64,000 nucleotides of DNA from Amphiura filiformis (GCF_039555335.1 NC_092628.1:35052965-35116964), one strand, 5' to 3'. Numbered from the stretch's first letter, positions 1 through 11,917 are shown. Made by a program: numbers and translations. The notes: generated from the sequence alone by a model not told the origin.

Positions 1-10
1 TGATCATCGC

Positions 11-950
11 GTGTTAGCTATGCGTGACAGTGGATGTGATGGAGTTGTCGTGAAAGCAGACTATGTGCAACCAGAACAGTACATCGATAGATACAGAGGG
101 TGTATCCTCATCGATTGGACCATTCGAATATATCCAGTCGCAGAAGTATACATAGACACCCCATTCTTAGGCGGCAAAGTATTAGCGTCCGTGATGAAGA
201 ATCCTATCCGTGATCTCGTCGTAGGTAATATTCCTGGTGTTAAAGATCCTGAGGAACTCCCAAATCCACCAGACGAGCGAGAGAAAGTTGAGATTGAGCA
301 GGAAATGGACACCAATCTAGTTCGTACATCTAGTCAAGTTACTTCAGACGTTATTCAGCAGTCAGACGTAGTTCCGCAGTCGGAAGTCAAGATCGGGATG
401 GTAGCAGAAGCAAGTGTGCAACTAACGACCAAAGCGAAACCACTCCAACTGCCAACGGTGACATATGACGAGGTCGTTAAGCTAGATATATCGCCACATA
501 ACCAGAATGATTCTACACTTCGTCATATTGAGGAGGTGGAGGAGTCAGAAGGACAAGGACAAGGAATAGTTGGAGGCTCTCCAATACAAAAAGACGAAAG
601 AGGAATTGGTGTAATCTTCATGGTCTTGATACAGGAAATCATGGGTATATTGTTTTCTTGTATCTACACCACCAAGAAGTCAGAAGTTGAATGTACTCGC
701 TCTAACGAAGATGGATGCCTGGCGATCGTATGGGTTTTGCGTAAAGTTGGTACTTACTTACAGCAGAGAATCTACCATGCAAACCGATCATCAGCCACTA
801 CCGTACATCAATTGGTCGGAAATCACTCCAGGCAGAATCATACGCCCAGCTTCGACTCCAAAGCCAGTTTGGTACCATCTTGGAGTACGAGTAGTACACG
901 AGTAGAGTCATATCGAGAGCAAGATAAAGTGAGATAAGGCTGACGTGTAG
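11..950 (+). pseudogene. Decayed Ty3/gypsy-type pol fragment (protease joined to RNase H remnant)
   Basis: An open frame of about 308 codons begins with a retropepsin-like region: a D-S-G triplet at residues 6-8, followed by the V-K...I-D...P-V-A...I-D-T-P pattern and an I-G/V-G-N-I-P-G block near residue 70 that is typical of animal Ty3/gypsy Gag-Pol. A Pro/Glu/Gln/Ser-rich linker follows, and from about position 690 an RNase H-like stretch (the T-D-H-Q-P-L motif lies in another frame near 780-800). The reverse transcriptase core that should sit between protease and RNase H is absent, and at least one frameshift near 750 and stops after 900 break the RNase H part. The element enters from beyond the left edge of the window. 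It is an internally deleted, inactive copy rather than a host gene. The family assignment is reliable; the exact deletion points are not. Confidence 0.75.
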
Positions 951-1136
951 CTTTAAAATGTATGTGGAAATAATATGTATTATGGTAGGCCTAAACTGAA
1001 AAGGCCTAGATGGAAAAAAATGTGTAGACTTTTAAGATATTGTAGATTAAGTTGCATCAAGTGCTTATTAGCAAATGTATTAAGTACTTATTAGGAAATG
1101 TATTACATACATTTCCTTCGAAAGGAGGGAGTGAAT

Positions 1137-1690
1137 TGTCACGTCAGAACTCGCATTTTTAAAAAAATATTATTTCTGTAAATGTCCAGCGCCGTCTGAT
1201 TCACTTGATCATTAAGTTTTCAGGCATAGCGCCACACGCGGCCAATATTTTCGTATTTCCTTTGTAAGTTAATCGGACCACCTGGATTTATACCGGGATT
1301 TTTAAATCACAATGGAAGTATTGTGACCCGATTTTAACGTGCGCAGTGGAAGAGCGTTTTCATTTACTTTCGATATAATTTCTGCGGTGTAAAGTCGTGG
1401 GTTCATCGCCACCGCCTTGGTGGTTCACCTTTATAAATGGGCGCGGTCACAGTACCTCTGTGAAATTAATTACTCAGTTGGCAATTGCATGCGTAGTATG
1501 AGCAATTGAGGTCAATTATGTGTTTGACGATGAGAAAAGTTTCCTGGTTTTGAGGTTAGACCGGCGCGGGTATTTAAAGACACTTGAGACTGTGATGGCA
1601 GTCCTGGACGTGGGTGTTCTCAAGAGACTACCAGAGCGATGCATGCAACGCCGCATAAACTATATCTGAAGTCAACGTAAGTAAAATATA
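1137..1690 (+). repeat. Probable 3' LTR of the Ty3/gypsy remnant
   Basis: A purine tract (GAAAGGAGGGAGTGAA, 1120-1135) lies directly before TGTCACG at 1137, as a polypurine tract precedes a 3' LTR. The pol remnant lies about 190 bp upstream on the same strand. TATA-like boxes occur at about 1430 and 1570. The right end is uncertain because the 5' LTR is outside the window. Confidence 0.4.
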
Positions 1691-3460
1691 TTGTTTTGTA
1701 TATGTAATTAATTTGGGCCTAATTATGGCGAAATATTTAATTTGGAAATTTGGAAAGTTTCTTTTAGCATGTTTGATCTCAAACGTTTGTGTTGGAAAAT
1801 TTTAACCAATTTTTGGAAAGGTAATTATTTGATTCATCAATTTACCAATTCTTGAACTTGAAAGAATTTCCCACGTTTAAAGAAATGAATGGCTGGGAAT
1901 GTCCAAAATGTGGGTTGGAAGAAAAATTCAGCTAAAGAAATTGTAATTGAATGAATTAGAAAAAACGGTTTTGTGAGAATAGTTCTTCCCGTAAAATGTT
2001 GGGAGTCTATAATATCGTTGCTGTGTTTATATTATTGTTTGTATTATTTGTATATATGTAGGCCCTAATTTACAATCGTAAAATAAGAATTTACGACATT
2101 GAGAAATATTTATATAATTTTGGTAAATTGCGAAAGCAACTGTTTGGAAAGAAAATGTATTGTTGTGCAAATAAGGAAACAAAAGAGATGCACCGATGTA
2201 TGCAAATTAGATGCCACGCCCTTGTTAATTAAATGGGGTTTAAAAGTGGTCGTGTGCATCAATTTAAAAATGAAAGTGCGTATTTTATTGTTTTGATATT
2301 TTGTCTTAAAAATCTATTCAACTTGCGCACGTATTTTCAAATTTTGGGTTGTTTGTTTGTTTATATTCCAGTCCATATTTTCATTTGAGGAACTGGATGG
2401 GTTAAGGGGTTTTCACCGTATTTCCGTTTGCTACTGGTTACCAACGACTGGAATCACTTTCACCACTTGAACTTCACCTCGCACACAACTTCCGTCAACA
2501 ACAACGACCCGATCTTCAATTGGATATAGAACATCATTTTCTACCGGTTTATGAACTTTCGCGATCAGCGTTTGGCATTTTACATCGTCATTTACGCATG
2601 AACTTATCGCGAATACATTATCGGTACCAATTCTTCGGATCAGCTTCAATTGAACGGCCGTGGGTTTGTGTATACTTTTGTGAGGTTGTGTATTACAGGT
2701 TTATACATATTAATTTTGGTATTTCAAAACACATCTAAATTGCAAGAAACTTGGATTATAAATCGGTCAAATCAATTTATATTAAATTTTGGATTTCACT
2801 TTCAACATGGCGCTTGGTTGAAGCGAGCATAGATTGACCGTTACATTTTGGAAACCTTTTTTGATTAATCATACACTTGGACTTTATTGAAATTTATTGT
2901 TGATTATTATTATTATTAAATTCAAATCTGAGTGGATGATTTTCAAATTCAAATCCAAATAGAATACTATTGTGTCATATACTTATTATAACCACTGGTG
3001 TTATAGAAATAGATTATAATATTTTTGTACTCGAATTATTTGTATTGGAGTTGGAATCAGGTTAAAAAAATAAAATAAATCTGATACATTTATTATGATA
3101 GATTACGTATATACTTTGTCTGGAGTACTCATTGTATAGATCTAGTGTCTACCGCATCCCAATAACTTGCTTTTGTTTCAGTAATCCGGTCATTGTGATC
3201 TTCAATTCGGGTTTTGGTCACACCGTGGCACATCCCAGTATATACCTTCAACCAGGGAGAACCCCCTCCGGGCTTAAGACCCACCACTTCAAAATTCCGG
3301 GGGAACATATACCCACCAATTTTTTTAATGTGCCCCCACCCCCCACCGGGGGAATGAACCTGCAATACGTACCAGAAATTTTGCGTGCATTAGCGCTTTT
3401 CCAAGTTTATGACCTGCATGCAAAATAAAAAATTAAATCATTTCGTCTCATTACTGGTCG
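1691..3460. other. AT-rich DNA without recognisable gene
   Basis: About 1.8 kb of AT-rich sequence. Only short open frames with no family resemblance occur on either strand, and no strong inverted or tandem repeat is visible. Confidence 0.5.
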
Positions 3461-3461
3461 A

Positions 3462-3700
3462 TCACGATAGAATTTCAGTCTTTAAAACTTAGACTCCGTG
3501 GAGCAAGCGTTAACATTGCTACCCAAGCAGCCTGGGGTCTGGGACTTAGTCTCCGGACCAAGTAAGGTGCCAAATTCGGCAGCCGATGAAATGGGCCGGT
3601 ATACGTTTGGAGAAGTCTTAGAATTTGATTTGGGTTACAAAATACGGTATACGTATTATGGTTAAGGTTTGGGATTAATGCTGTTAATATGTTCAAACAA
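3462..3700. repeat. Dispersed repeat, copy 1 (second copy near 5150-5345)
   Basis: The order GATAGAATTTCA ... CTTAGACTC ... GAGCAAGCGTTAACAT ... GCTACCCA ... GGTATACGTATTA recurs at about 5157-5305, with an extra 70-bp block in this copy. It is an unclassified dispersed repeat. Confidence 0.45.
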
Positions 3701-3890
3701 ATCATTTCAAACAAATGTCATGTATTTCTGACGACTAAATCACTACTCTTTGGAAATACAGCGTCATTTTAAGCAACTTATAGACTATGCTATGCACATA
3801 ACGCACTGTAGAATACATGAAGTGGCCATACCCTTATATAATGTGGTGAAAAATCAAATAATGTTATGTGAGTGCCAAGATAAGCCCCCC

Positions 3891-3987
3891 CCTCCCCCTT
3901 CCCCAACGATCAATGTTGAGTCCTACTTTTTTGGTCACGCGCGCCTAGTATAGTGACATCAACATTGATTGTTGGGGAAGGGGGAGG
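3891..3987. repeat. 29-bp inverted repeat, potential hairpin
   Basis: Bases 3891-3919 and 3959-3987 are reverse complements at 28 of 29 positions, separated by 39 bp. Each arm is a C- or G-rich tract followed by the ATCAATGTTGA portion. It may be the remains of a small inverted-repeat transposon. Confidence 0.7.
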
Positions 3988-4146
3988 ATTGAGGTGTTTG
4001 GAAAAAAATATAGACTTGACACCAAAGAAACCTTCATTTCATCACGTTAAAAATTACGGAAATAAGGCCATAACATAGTGTACGTTTTCCATAAGTGTTC
4101 TAACACATTTGTACACACAAAGTAAATAAGATAATTTTTGTTATAA

Positions 4147-4208
4147 TGAGTGACAAATAAATAAATAGATAAATAAATAAATAAATGAATGAATGAAGGA
4201 AGGAAGGA
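4147..4208. repeat. AAAT/AATG/AAGG microsatellite
   Basis: A run of AAAT-type tetranucleotides passes into GAAT and then GAAG units. Confidence 0.8.
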
Positions 4209-4564
4209 ATAATTGATACCAAATTTGAAACCGTGGAAGTTTCTATCATTAATTTCGAAATTTAGAGACTGGTCACTTTAAAATCTTAAAACCATATTTT
4301 GTGCCCTGTTTAAGTTTACTATTCATGACTGTAACTGTCAAAAGGTAAATTGAAATGTGTGAATTATTGTTTTCACCAACAATTACTCCATAGAAGAAAA
4401 TAAAAGTAAACGCAACATCTCTTGATTAGAAAACAAAAAAAAATAAACCCGTGCATACTTGTTTTGTTTTATAATTTTAAAGAATGCGGTCTACCTCAAT
4501 TGAAGTAACGGAGTAAGAAAAAGAAATAAAAGAGAAAAAAGAAAGAAAAAAATAACAGCATTAC

Positions 4565-4630
4565 ATGGATTCGAACTTATGATCTTCGTGTGAGAAGCGG
4601 GTGAACTAACCATGAGCCACTGGGGAAGCT
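4565..4630 (-). repeat. tRNA-derived SINE head
   Basis: On the minus strand an A-box-like TGGCTCATGG is followed at tRNA spacing by the B-box-like GTTCGAATCC, and then an A/T-rich tail. The ends do not pair as a 7-bp acceptor stem, so it is read as a SINE head and not a working tRNA. Confidence 0.5.
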
Positions 4631-4930
4631 TATAATCGCAATCGATTTCAGTGTATTTAATGCTCTGTCCATGCTACTGTATTGTGTTAAAACCCATGGT
4701 TTTTTTTCCTATTTTGCTGCATTTATCTCACTTTTTTTTTAAAATATGCACGGTTACATCACATCTTTGTGTCTGCGATATGTATATAGGTAATTATATC
4801 TCCATAAGCCAAATTAGTACGGTCTACCATGGTGTAAAATAAATAGATATTACCTTTTGAAGTTATATTATGTTGGTAGACCGTTATTGCGTCATTAATT
4901 ATTGTTATCCTTATTATAAATAAATTCGCA

Positions 4931-5013
4931 TGACTACCAACAGTTCTGCTACAGTGTAGTGGTTAGGTTTCTGACTTGTGATCACGAGGTCTAGAGTTCG
5001 TGTCTCGTTATTG
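4931..5013 (+). repeat. tRNA-like SINE head
   Basis: A TAGTGGTTAGG A-box-like element is followed about 35 bp later by AGTTCGTGTCTC, a B-box variant. No convincing acceptor stem is present. It is probably a decayed tRNA-derived SINE. Confidence 0.4.
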
Positions 5014-5149
5014 CCGATTTTTTTGGCTTTTAAATTCTGCTCTGTATCCCTTTTATAAATTTCAGATGACACCTAAGACTGTGGAATTTATGGATTCATA
5101 TTTTTTTTCAGTTATGATCAATCGGTGGGATTAGAAATTACTTTAATGG

Positions 5150-5345
5150 GCGTTCTCGATAGAATTTCATTTATAAATACTTAGACTCTGTAGAGCAAGC
5201 GTTAACATGGCTACCCATACGTTTTTAGAGGTCTTTAGGTGTATAATTTAGAATTTTGATTTGGGGTTACAAAATAGGGTATACGTATTAGGGTTAGGAT
5301 TTTCTATTAGAGTTAGAAATATGTTTTGGGGTTAGGATTTGAAAT
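5150..5345. repeat. Dispersed repeat, copy 2
   Basis: Partner of the repeat at 3462-3700, sharing the GAGCAAGCGTTAACAT and GGTATACGTATTA blocks in the same order and orientation. Confidence 0.45.
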
Positions 5346-5559
5346 AAGAGTTAGACCTACCATGGTTACAGTTCCAAAACGGAGGGATCGTAAGGCCTCC
5401 TATATAGATATATCTTTACAAGCTGTTGCGGCGACTGAGGGCTATATCACAATTTCATGTATCACCAGAACCGGGGATCAGAAGTGTATCAGAAGATAGG
5501 AAAAAATGCTAAGTCCGCAAAGACTGAAAAGTTATCGAGATCAACCTGTAATGAATGAT

Positions 5560-6215
5560 AGCTGATGTTGATGCGTCTAATGCACTCCCCCTTTCGGGGC
5601 GCATGCATTAGACGCATCAGCATCAGCACGCGTGCATTATTCTGTCTCATCTCCCAACAAGTAATACGCGTTTATTAACCTATAACATAATGTATAAGTG
5701 CGCAATATTTGTTTGTCTTTTAACATGTCTTGAGTGACTAAGAGAACAGTATTTACCATGTTAAAATCATTGATATGCACATGCAGAACAGCAGAATGTG
5801 AAATCAATTTTTACAGCAGAATGTGAAATATTTATTTATCTTTTAATCTCTTTTAAGCGGAAAAAGAGAATCATCATTCCTGCATCATGACGAAACAGTT
5901 AAAACAGTCAAAAAAATTTGTATTGTGTAATTGATGCATTCTTTTGATTTCACGAAGGAACTCTTGATAAACTTGATGCTATCACTGTTACATGTAAAGC
6001 CCTCTTCCCTAGTAAAAGTGGCACAATTGTGATTTTACCCTTTAACTAAACATATCTCGAACTTTATACAAGCAAATTGAACAGAACAAACGGCATTTGA
6101 GAGCTAAGACTACACCCTTGACGTTGATGTAAGCATTATTTCACAACGGTGTTTTCTAATTGCCAGAGAGGGCGCTTTTCACATGCACAATTTTTTTTTG
6201 AGACAGGCTGTAGTC
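5560..6215. mobile_element. Truncated long-inverted-repeat element (partner of 16922-17770)
   Basis: It begins with a hairpin whose arms read GATGCGTCTAATGCA and its complement (5570-5630). It then runs through unique DNA and the GGCACAATTGTGATTTTACC block to a terminus reading CTAATTGCCAGAGAGGGCGC. The same content is found at 16922-17770, where both termini are present. This copy lacks one terminal repeat and is non-autonomous. Confidence 0.65.
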
Positions 6216-6308
6216 TTTTGTCTTTTGACCCATCGCAAGTTATGCTACATCGTAGACGTAATTCTATAATATCTAAAATGTAATTCTATATAGAAGAGTT
6301 AAATTTAG

Positions 6309-6527
6309 CCAGTGGATGCAGTCACGGCGGCGCCACATGGGGGGAGGCATGAGGTGGCAAATGCCCCCAATCAGAACTCTTGTCCCCTGTTGCCCCCAGT
6401 AAAAACCCAAAATTACGAGAATTTCCACTTTTTGCGGCAATTTTGCGCAAAATTGGTTGATTTTGCCCCCCTGAAATTCACTTTGCCCCTCAATCCCACC
6501 CGATAAAATTCCTGGCGCCGCCACTGG
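6309..6527. mobile_element. Short MITE with GGCGGCGCC / GGCGCCGCC ends
   Basis: The left end CCAGTGGATG...CGGCGGCGCC and right end GGCGCCGCCACTGG form imperfect terminal inverted repeats around about 190 bp rich in C runs. CAGTGGCGGC-type ends are common in hAT-like MITEs. No clear target duplication is seen. Confidence 0.5.
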
Positions 6528-6859
6528 TCAGATGGCACTTACGATGTGTCGTACAGCTACGTAAACTCTTTGTAAAATTGATTCTTGAACTAGCAACACC
6601 AGATATGTCTTTTCCAAATCTGGTTTGAAGAAGAATGAAAGAGACAAAAGGGAAACTTATGGAATAAAAGGTGAGGTAATTTGGGGGAAGTAAATTAAGG
6701 GGCTAGCATTTTCTTCGGAAGGGGGCTCCCAAATTTACAAAAAGTCGGCGTCAATAAACTTGCGACCCTCCCCGTTTCGGCAACAAACATTTTATGACCC
6801 CCCTCCACCACCGATACACCTTATCCTCTAAACAGGCTAAAATTATTTTGAAATCAGTC

Positions 6860-7860
6860 TTTTGGAATAAAGTAAACATGGTTTATAGATATAGAGAGCA
6901 TAGACTTCCTCTTTGCTACCATTGCTACATAGATTACGGTAAATCTTTTGACTGTGTTGGCCATCCTCAGATGTGGGAAACTATGAAAAAGATGGGTTTC
7001 CCAAGTGGACATGATCAGCCGCTTATATGAAGACCAAGAATCTGCAGTCAGAACAAATCTCTGAACAACATCTCTGAAGACATTATAAGAACAGCTTTGG
7101 AGGGGTTTGAAGGTGGAGTAAAGTTTGGCGGTACAAGTATTTACTAACCTGAGGCACGCCGATGATACCACTCTTATTTGTAGCAGCAGAGTAGAGCTGA
7201 TGGATCTTTTGAAGCGCATCAAAAGGCCAGCGAAGAAAAAATCCTGAACACAAAGAAGACAAAAGTGATGCGTTTTTGATAGATGGACAGCAGATTGAGA
7301 AGGTGAAGTAATTTGAATACCTGGGTTTAATGATTAACAACATCGGTGACAGCACAACTGAAATTAAGAGAAGACTGGCTATTGCGAGGACAACTGTGGA
7401 AGGCATATCAAGCATATGGAAGGTACGCCTACTTTTCCATTGTCACTTACGGATGCGAGTCTTGGCCTATAACCAAGAATGACAGGAAAAGAGTTGATGC
7501 TTTTGAGATGTGGTGTTACAGGAGACTTCAGCAAGTGACATGGAAAGAAAGGAGAACAAATTCCTGGAACATAATCAAGATTGGTATGGTACAAATCTAA
7601 CCATCAGAAACGAAAGAATGGATAGAAAGCTGAAGTACTTTAGCCATATTGTCAGGAAACATAGGGGTGTAGAAAAAACAAATTTTGCAAGGGGCCATGG
7701 AAGGCCGACGAGGAAGTGCAACATCTTGGACTAATGACATGAAGCTGGTCTCTAACCAAGGAATGCAAGGTGAAACGCACTTGGCATCAGATCGAGTGAG
7801 ATGGCGTACTTTGTGAAGACCACAGCAGCGCTACAGAGCGCCCGACCTGACATGCACAGA
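6860..7860 (+). pseudogene. Decayed RTE-like LINE reverse transcriptase
   Basis: Pieces of a non-LTR reverse transcriptase occur in order across three frames: a Y-I-D-Y-G-K-S-F-D-C-V palm block near 6930, a degraded Y-E-D-Q-E-S-A-V-R-T block near 7030, A-L-E-G-F-E-G-G-V-K-F with H-A-D-D-T-T-L at about 7090-7180 (the catalytic Asp pair motif), then V-T-Y-G-C-E-S-W and F-E-M-W-C-Y-R-R-L at 7445-7530, and a G-H/S-H-I-V-R C-terminal piece at about 7640. Multiple stops and frame changes make it inactive. The endonuclease part is not visible. It is a different, more diverged element than the LINE copies at 13.3, 51.1 and 58.3 kb. Confidence 0.75.
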
Positions 7861-7869
7861 GAAAGAATA

Positions 7870-8105
7870 AATGTCATTGCGATACACAGTGCCCCTCATA
7901 TGTAAGAACATACTGCTCATAAACCATATAAAATGATACTGCTTCCAATTTATCATCCACTAATTTATGGATTTCGTTGGCATCTGTTTTGTTGTTGTTT
8001 TGTTCTATTTGTTTGTTTACTGGTATGATTTGTGTTTTTAACCGGGTTTTTAATTACTGTATCTTTAGACCTACTCTGAAGATTTGATTAACTTTTATTT
8101 TTCAG
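7870..8105. other. Intergenic DNA before the kinase exon
   Basis: No repeat or gene is recognised. It ends in a pyrimidine-rich stretch and TTTTTCAG at about 8098-8105, a good 3' splice site, suggesting that the kinase exon starts at 8106 with an upstream non-coding exon not identified here. Confidence 0.35.
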
Positions 8106-8205
8106 AACCAAAGTTCTACATAGACGCCCATCTATTATACAGCAGCGTGAAATAAGATGAAGACTTTGTTTTCTGAAGAGCAATTTTGATGATGCAACCA
8201 TTGCT

Positions 8206-8990
8206 ATGGGGAATTCAACATCTAATGTGACGTTCCACGAAAGACTCGGCGAAGGCAACTCCGGGGAAGTCTACCGTGTAACTTGGATATCGAAAGAACG
8301 CAAACCTATCGAATCAGCAGCCAAGAAAAGGCCAAGGAGAAAGACTTTTGGGATGAATTGACACGCGAAATTGAATATCTGAAAAAATTGGATCATGTTA
8401 ATATTATCAGATATTATGACACTATACTGCATCCACCTCACGTAATAATTGTTACAGAGTACGCAGCAAAGGGGTCCTTATTCGATTTTCTGAAAGGCAA
8501 CGATCGTCTTGCTTTAGACCTTGCACAGAAGTGGGCACTACACCTTATTCGCGGAATCGAATTCATTCAAAAGAACAAGATTGTCCATCGCGATATTAAA
8601 TCACCGAACTGTGTGATAAGTGATGAAGAGATCTTAAAGATATGTGATTTTGGTATCGCGAAAGATTTGACCAAGACCAAGACAACAGAGAGCGAGCGAG
8701 GCACAGTTAAATGGCTCGCCCCTGAGGTGTTTACGGAGGGAAAACTCTCACCTAAAGCAGATATATACGCTTTTGGTATTGTTCTATGGGAATTGCACAG
8801 CTGTGAAGAGCCCTACAGAGATACGAGACACGAAACAGTAATGTTCAATGTCGGCAAGTATGATATGCGTCCAGGTATTCCAGCAGATTGTCCCCCTGCG
8901 ATGAGAACACTGATGGAAAAATGTTGGCACGTAGATCGTGAGCAAAGACCAGCAATTAATCAAATCATAAACCAACTGGAGAATGACTAA
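8206..8990 (+). CDS. TKL/MAP3K-like protein kinase, one exon, with a frameshift
   Basis: A protein kinase catalytic domain fills this exon. The ATG at 8206 opens a frame with the glycine-rich loop G-E-G-N-S-G-E-V-Y and the A-A-K-K strand that supplies the ATP-binding lysine, but it stops at about 8360. The rest continues in another frame from about 8330: R-E-I-E-Y-L-K-K-L-D-H around helix C, the catalytic loop H-R-D-I-K-S-P-N at 8586-8609, D-F-G at 8646-8654, G-T-V-K-W-L-A-P-E in the activation segment, then D-I-Y-A-F-G-I-V-L-W-E-L and a C-lobe end R-P-A-I. The loop motifs fit the tyrosine-kinase-like group near MLK/ZAK MAP3Ks. Catalytic residues are intact. The single frame change at about 8320-8345 is either an assembly error or a disabling mutation; lack of introns leaves a retrogene possible. 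No other domain follows, so the protein would be about 260 residues. Confidence 0.7.
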
Positions 8991-9291
8991 AAACGTACCA
9001 CTGATTTGAGAAATTGGTAGCACCATGGCACTTATTTTAGAAGTCCAAGGTTGCTCAGAATGTGGGTATTCTCCAAATTGGTACGTCGACTACGCTCAAG
9101 GTCTATGACTGTGCACTCAGGCTACAGAAACAGAGCTATTCAGTCAGCCAGCAGGTCACACACACACAGTCGAGGTCACCGATTTTCTAACAGCGAGTTC
9201 GCTATAATCAGTCGCTTTGCGACTGGACCAAAAGACTATGTCTGAACTTTTGAGGGCGATTTGTGACCCCTAGTGCAAAAGCAGAGTCAAC

Positions 9292-9877
9292 ATGGACGGT
9301 GAGTAGTTTTGTTTACAAAATTTGCCGTAGAATGATACCAAATTCGACATGTTTTTGTCCTTGTTTGATGATGAAAAGTTGTTCCGATGAAAATTTGGGG
9401 TGTTGAAATTTGGAATCTTCAAACCGTGTTATTATCCGGGCGGAATTCGATGTGAAAAAACGAGTGAATTAGTCACGTAGCGAAGGATGTAAGCTTTCGT
9501 GTGATACCAAATTCATTACATCGTGGTTTGGTTCAGTTTGCAAAAACACGATTTGCAATTGGGGTCGATTTTGAAATGGACTCGAAATCAATCAATGATT
9601 ATAATATTGTGGAGCTAGCTTGCATTTTACATTAATAATATGGCTTGCAAATTTAATTTAAATCGTTATTGTTTGAAGTTTATAATTATTTTATCTTGTT
9701 AAATAATTAATTAATTATTAATTTATTTGTTCTATTTTTATATTATTTACGATTCCAGGATCTGTGACGGGAGGCACGAAAAACCGCACAACAAAGAGGA
9801 AAACGACAGAGACAAACATGGAACTTCAGTGGTTGATGAGGAACTACAATTCATATATCTCTAAAACACTGTCATGA
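9292..9877 (+). CDS. Candidate small two-exon gene (41 residues), speculative
   Basis: An ATG at 9292 is followed after seven bases by a good donor (ACG|GTGAGT), and ATTCCAG|GA at 9751-9760 gives an acceptor in phase. Joining 9292-9298 to 9759-9877 gives a 41-residue Lys/Thr-rich peptide with an internal L-M-R-N-Y-N-S-Y stretch. Beyond the stop, other frames show helix-like charged sequence (E-I-R-G-L-E-R-R-M-E-Q near 10040), so this may be the start of a longer, broken gene. No family is recognised. Confidence 0.15.
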
Positions 9878-9879
9878 CT

Positions 9880-10830
9880 GTAGACTGTCATTATTTTTAA
9901 GGGACTGTTGAATTGTAAATTATGGAAGCAAATCTCTGACTGAGACCGAGACGGTATTTGATGAGAAATGACGCCAAAGACGTAATGCGTCGTCTTGTGG
10001 ATGGAATTGTGAATTTTATTCCTGGACCTGCTCCGTACTGCAGAAAGAAATCAGAGGCTTGGAACGTAGAATGGAACAAATCCGAACAATAAATACTTAG
10101 TTTATACGATGATCTTGATTTATTAATTATGAATATGGAATACAATGGAAATACTTCATCGTCAACGAATTTAAAATATCAGGTACTGAGCTTGAAATCA
10201 CAAATCATTTTCTTTTTTTAATTGTGCTAAATTATTGTGTAAAATCAGCCTTATTTATTTTTGCCTAAATTTATTGATTTTGACTGAAATTTTCAAAATA
10301 TGTTTGCAAAAAATTGTCCTGACCGACCGACACTAATTTAAAAGTCTATGCACTCGTAAAACAACCTTTTTTTGGTTGCCTCACAGTTATATTTAAAACG
10401 GCAAGAAAATATTATTGCATTGTATAATTGAACAATTGCCTGCATAAATTTACATCAGATTTGGATTGTTTATTCGACTCGGCTTCACCTTCATGTATAA
10501 ACTATATGAAAATTAGTTAATTCCTGTTCATCGTAGAACTTTCCCACATGGGGTATACAGCGTAGAACGCAGACGCAAAAAATTGTTATTGCACAAACAC
10601 GATTAGTCGGTTCTGAAAATGTTGCAGCTGTGCTGTATGCCCTTGTGTTGGGTACCGGTACGAAAATGTCCACAATGAACATGAAATTAGCAATTTTCCT
10701 ATCCAGGATCAGCTTTTGAAAAATATTGTTTTATCAAGCCCAGTAATCGGTAATCCCCAGATGTTTTTTCCTGAATTCATTGATCTGCTAGTCCTTCAAG
10801 AATGACTATCGGCTTAGGTTAAAATCTATT
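9880..10830. other. AT-rich intergenic DNA
   Basis: No recognisable gene and no strong repeat structure, apart from the possible coding remnant at 9940-10095 noted with the small candidate gene. Confidence 0.4.
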
Positions 10831-10835
10831 AATAG

Positions 10836-10898
10836 CGAGGCGACTTGGCCTTCGGCCTCGTTGTTCGGCTTTGCCGAACACAGCTCGGCTTCACGAGC
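10836..10898. repeat. Three consecutive GC-rich hairpins
   Basis: Stem-loops follow one another without overlap: GGCC-TTC-GGCC within a GAGGC...GCCTC frame (10837-10859), GTTCGGC-TTT-GCCGAAC (10863-10879) and GCTCG-GCTTCA-CGAGC (10883-10898). The cluster stands out against AT-rich flanks. Confidence 0.6.
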
Positions 10899-11438
10899 CC
10901 CCCCATAGCTGAGGTCATTCTCAAGGACTATGATCTGCCAATGCATTGCATTTGTATAAATCTCTTACAAAATGTAAATACCATAGTAATTTGATTATTC
11001 AGTTTGTACCGCTAGAAGTTAAAAAGAAATAAAACAACTGTTTCAGAAATTAAAAAAAGTGAAATGCTTTCTTTTTAATATTTTTAATTTTCAAAATGGA
11101 GTGTTTTTTAGTCGTTATATGGCTATTTACCCCACAGGTGTGGTAGCCAGATGCAGCTTAGCCTGAGCCCGGGAGCCTGAGTGTGTTTACCGAAGCTGGA
11201 CCAATAATATCTTGCTTTATTCCGCAACTTTTATGTATGATAGTGTGATGTTGCATCATTGATTTACCCATCCCTGATTTACCCCAGCATATTTGAGTTA
11301 GTTTGGACTGAAGCACTGAAGATGCAAGAGTGCAAGAAATAGAGCCTACATAACATATTCCATTTCCCCAGATTTTTCTAGAAAATAGTGTGGTATCTTG
11401 CCTGGCAGTGTGACATCCATTCAATCAATTTAAGCTTA

Positions 11439-11709
11439 GGGACCGTTCACAAACACTTGTTAGGCCTGGGGGTGCTCCTACAAAATGGGGGGGGGGCTTA
11501 AAAGTTTTGACCCTCCTGGGTGGCTGAACATTTATATGACCATAAATTTTCCCAGGAAAATTGAGTTTATTTATGTATGGGGTTGACCTATAATTTTCAT
11601 TTTTAAAATGGGGAGGGCCTGAAATTTTTGAGATCTGAAAAGGGGCCCCGAAAAATTTTCGTGATAAAATTTTTTGCATCCCTGCCCCCCCCCCCAACCA
11701 ACAAGTTAC
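11439..11709. mobile_element. Harbinger-like MITE, degraded copy
   Basis: It starts with GGGACCGTTCACAAACACTT, the terminus seen in the intact copy at 54858-55117, and shares its internal blocks (TTTTGACCCTCCT, GGGTTGACC, ATAATTTT). The right terminus is eroded. Runs of G and C create meaningless open frames here. Confidence 0.65.
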
Positions 11710-11917
11710 TGTTTTAAGTTACCCAGGGCCAGACGCGAGACGCGATCGCCGTAGTTCTGCAGTGCAAAGCAAAGCCAAAGCTTCATGCTTCAAAGTAAAA
11801 TAAAGGAGAACTAGCGTAATGTTCCCCACTTCCACATTTTTTTCATGCATACACTTCAACATTTCCTTTTAATTACTTCAGCTGCGCGTAAAATGGTAAA
11901 CATAGCTTGTTTACTTC

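Noticed and set aside
11425-11697. Minus-strand Pro/Gly-rich open frame
   Set aside because: Lies wholly within the degraded Harbinger-like MITE and is produced by its G/C runs.
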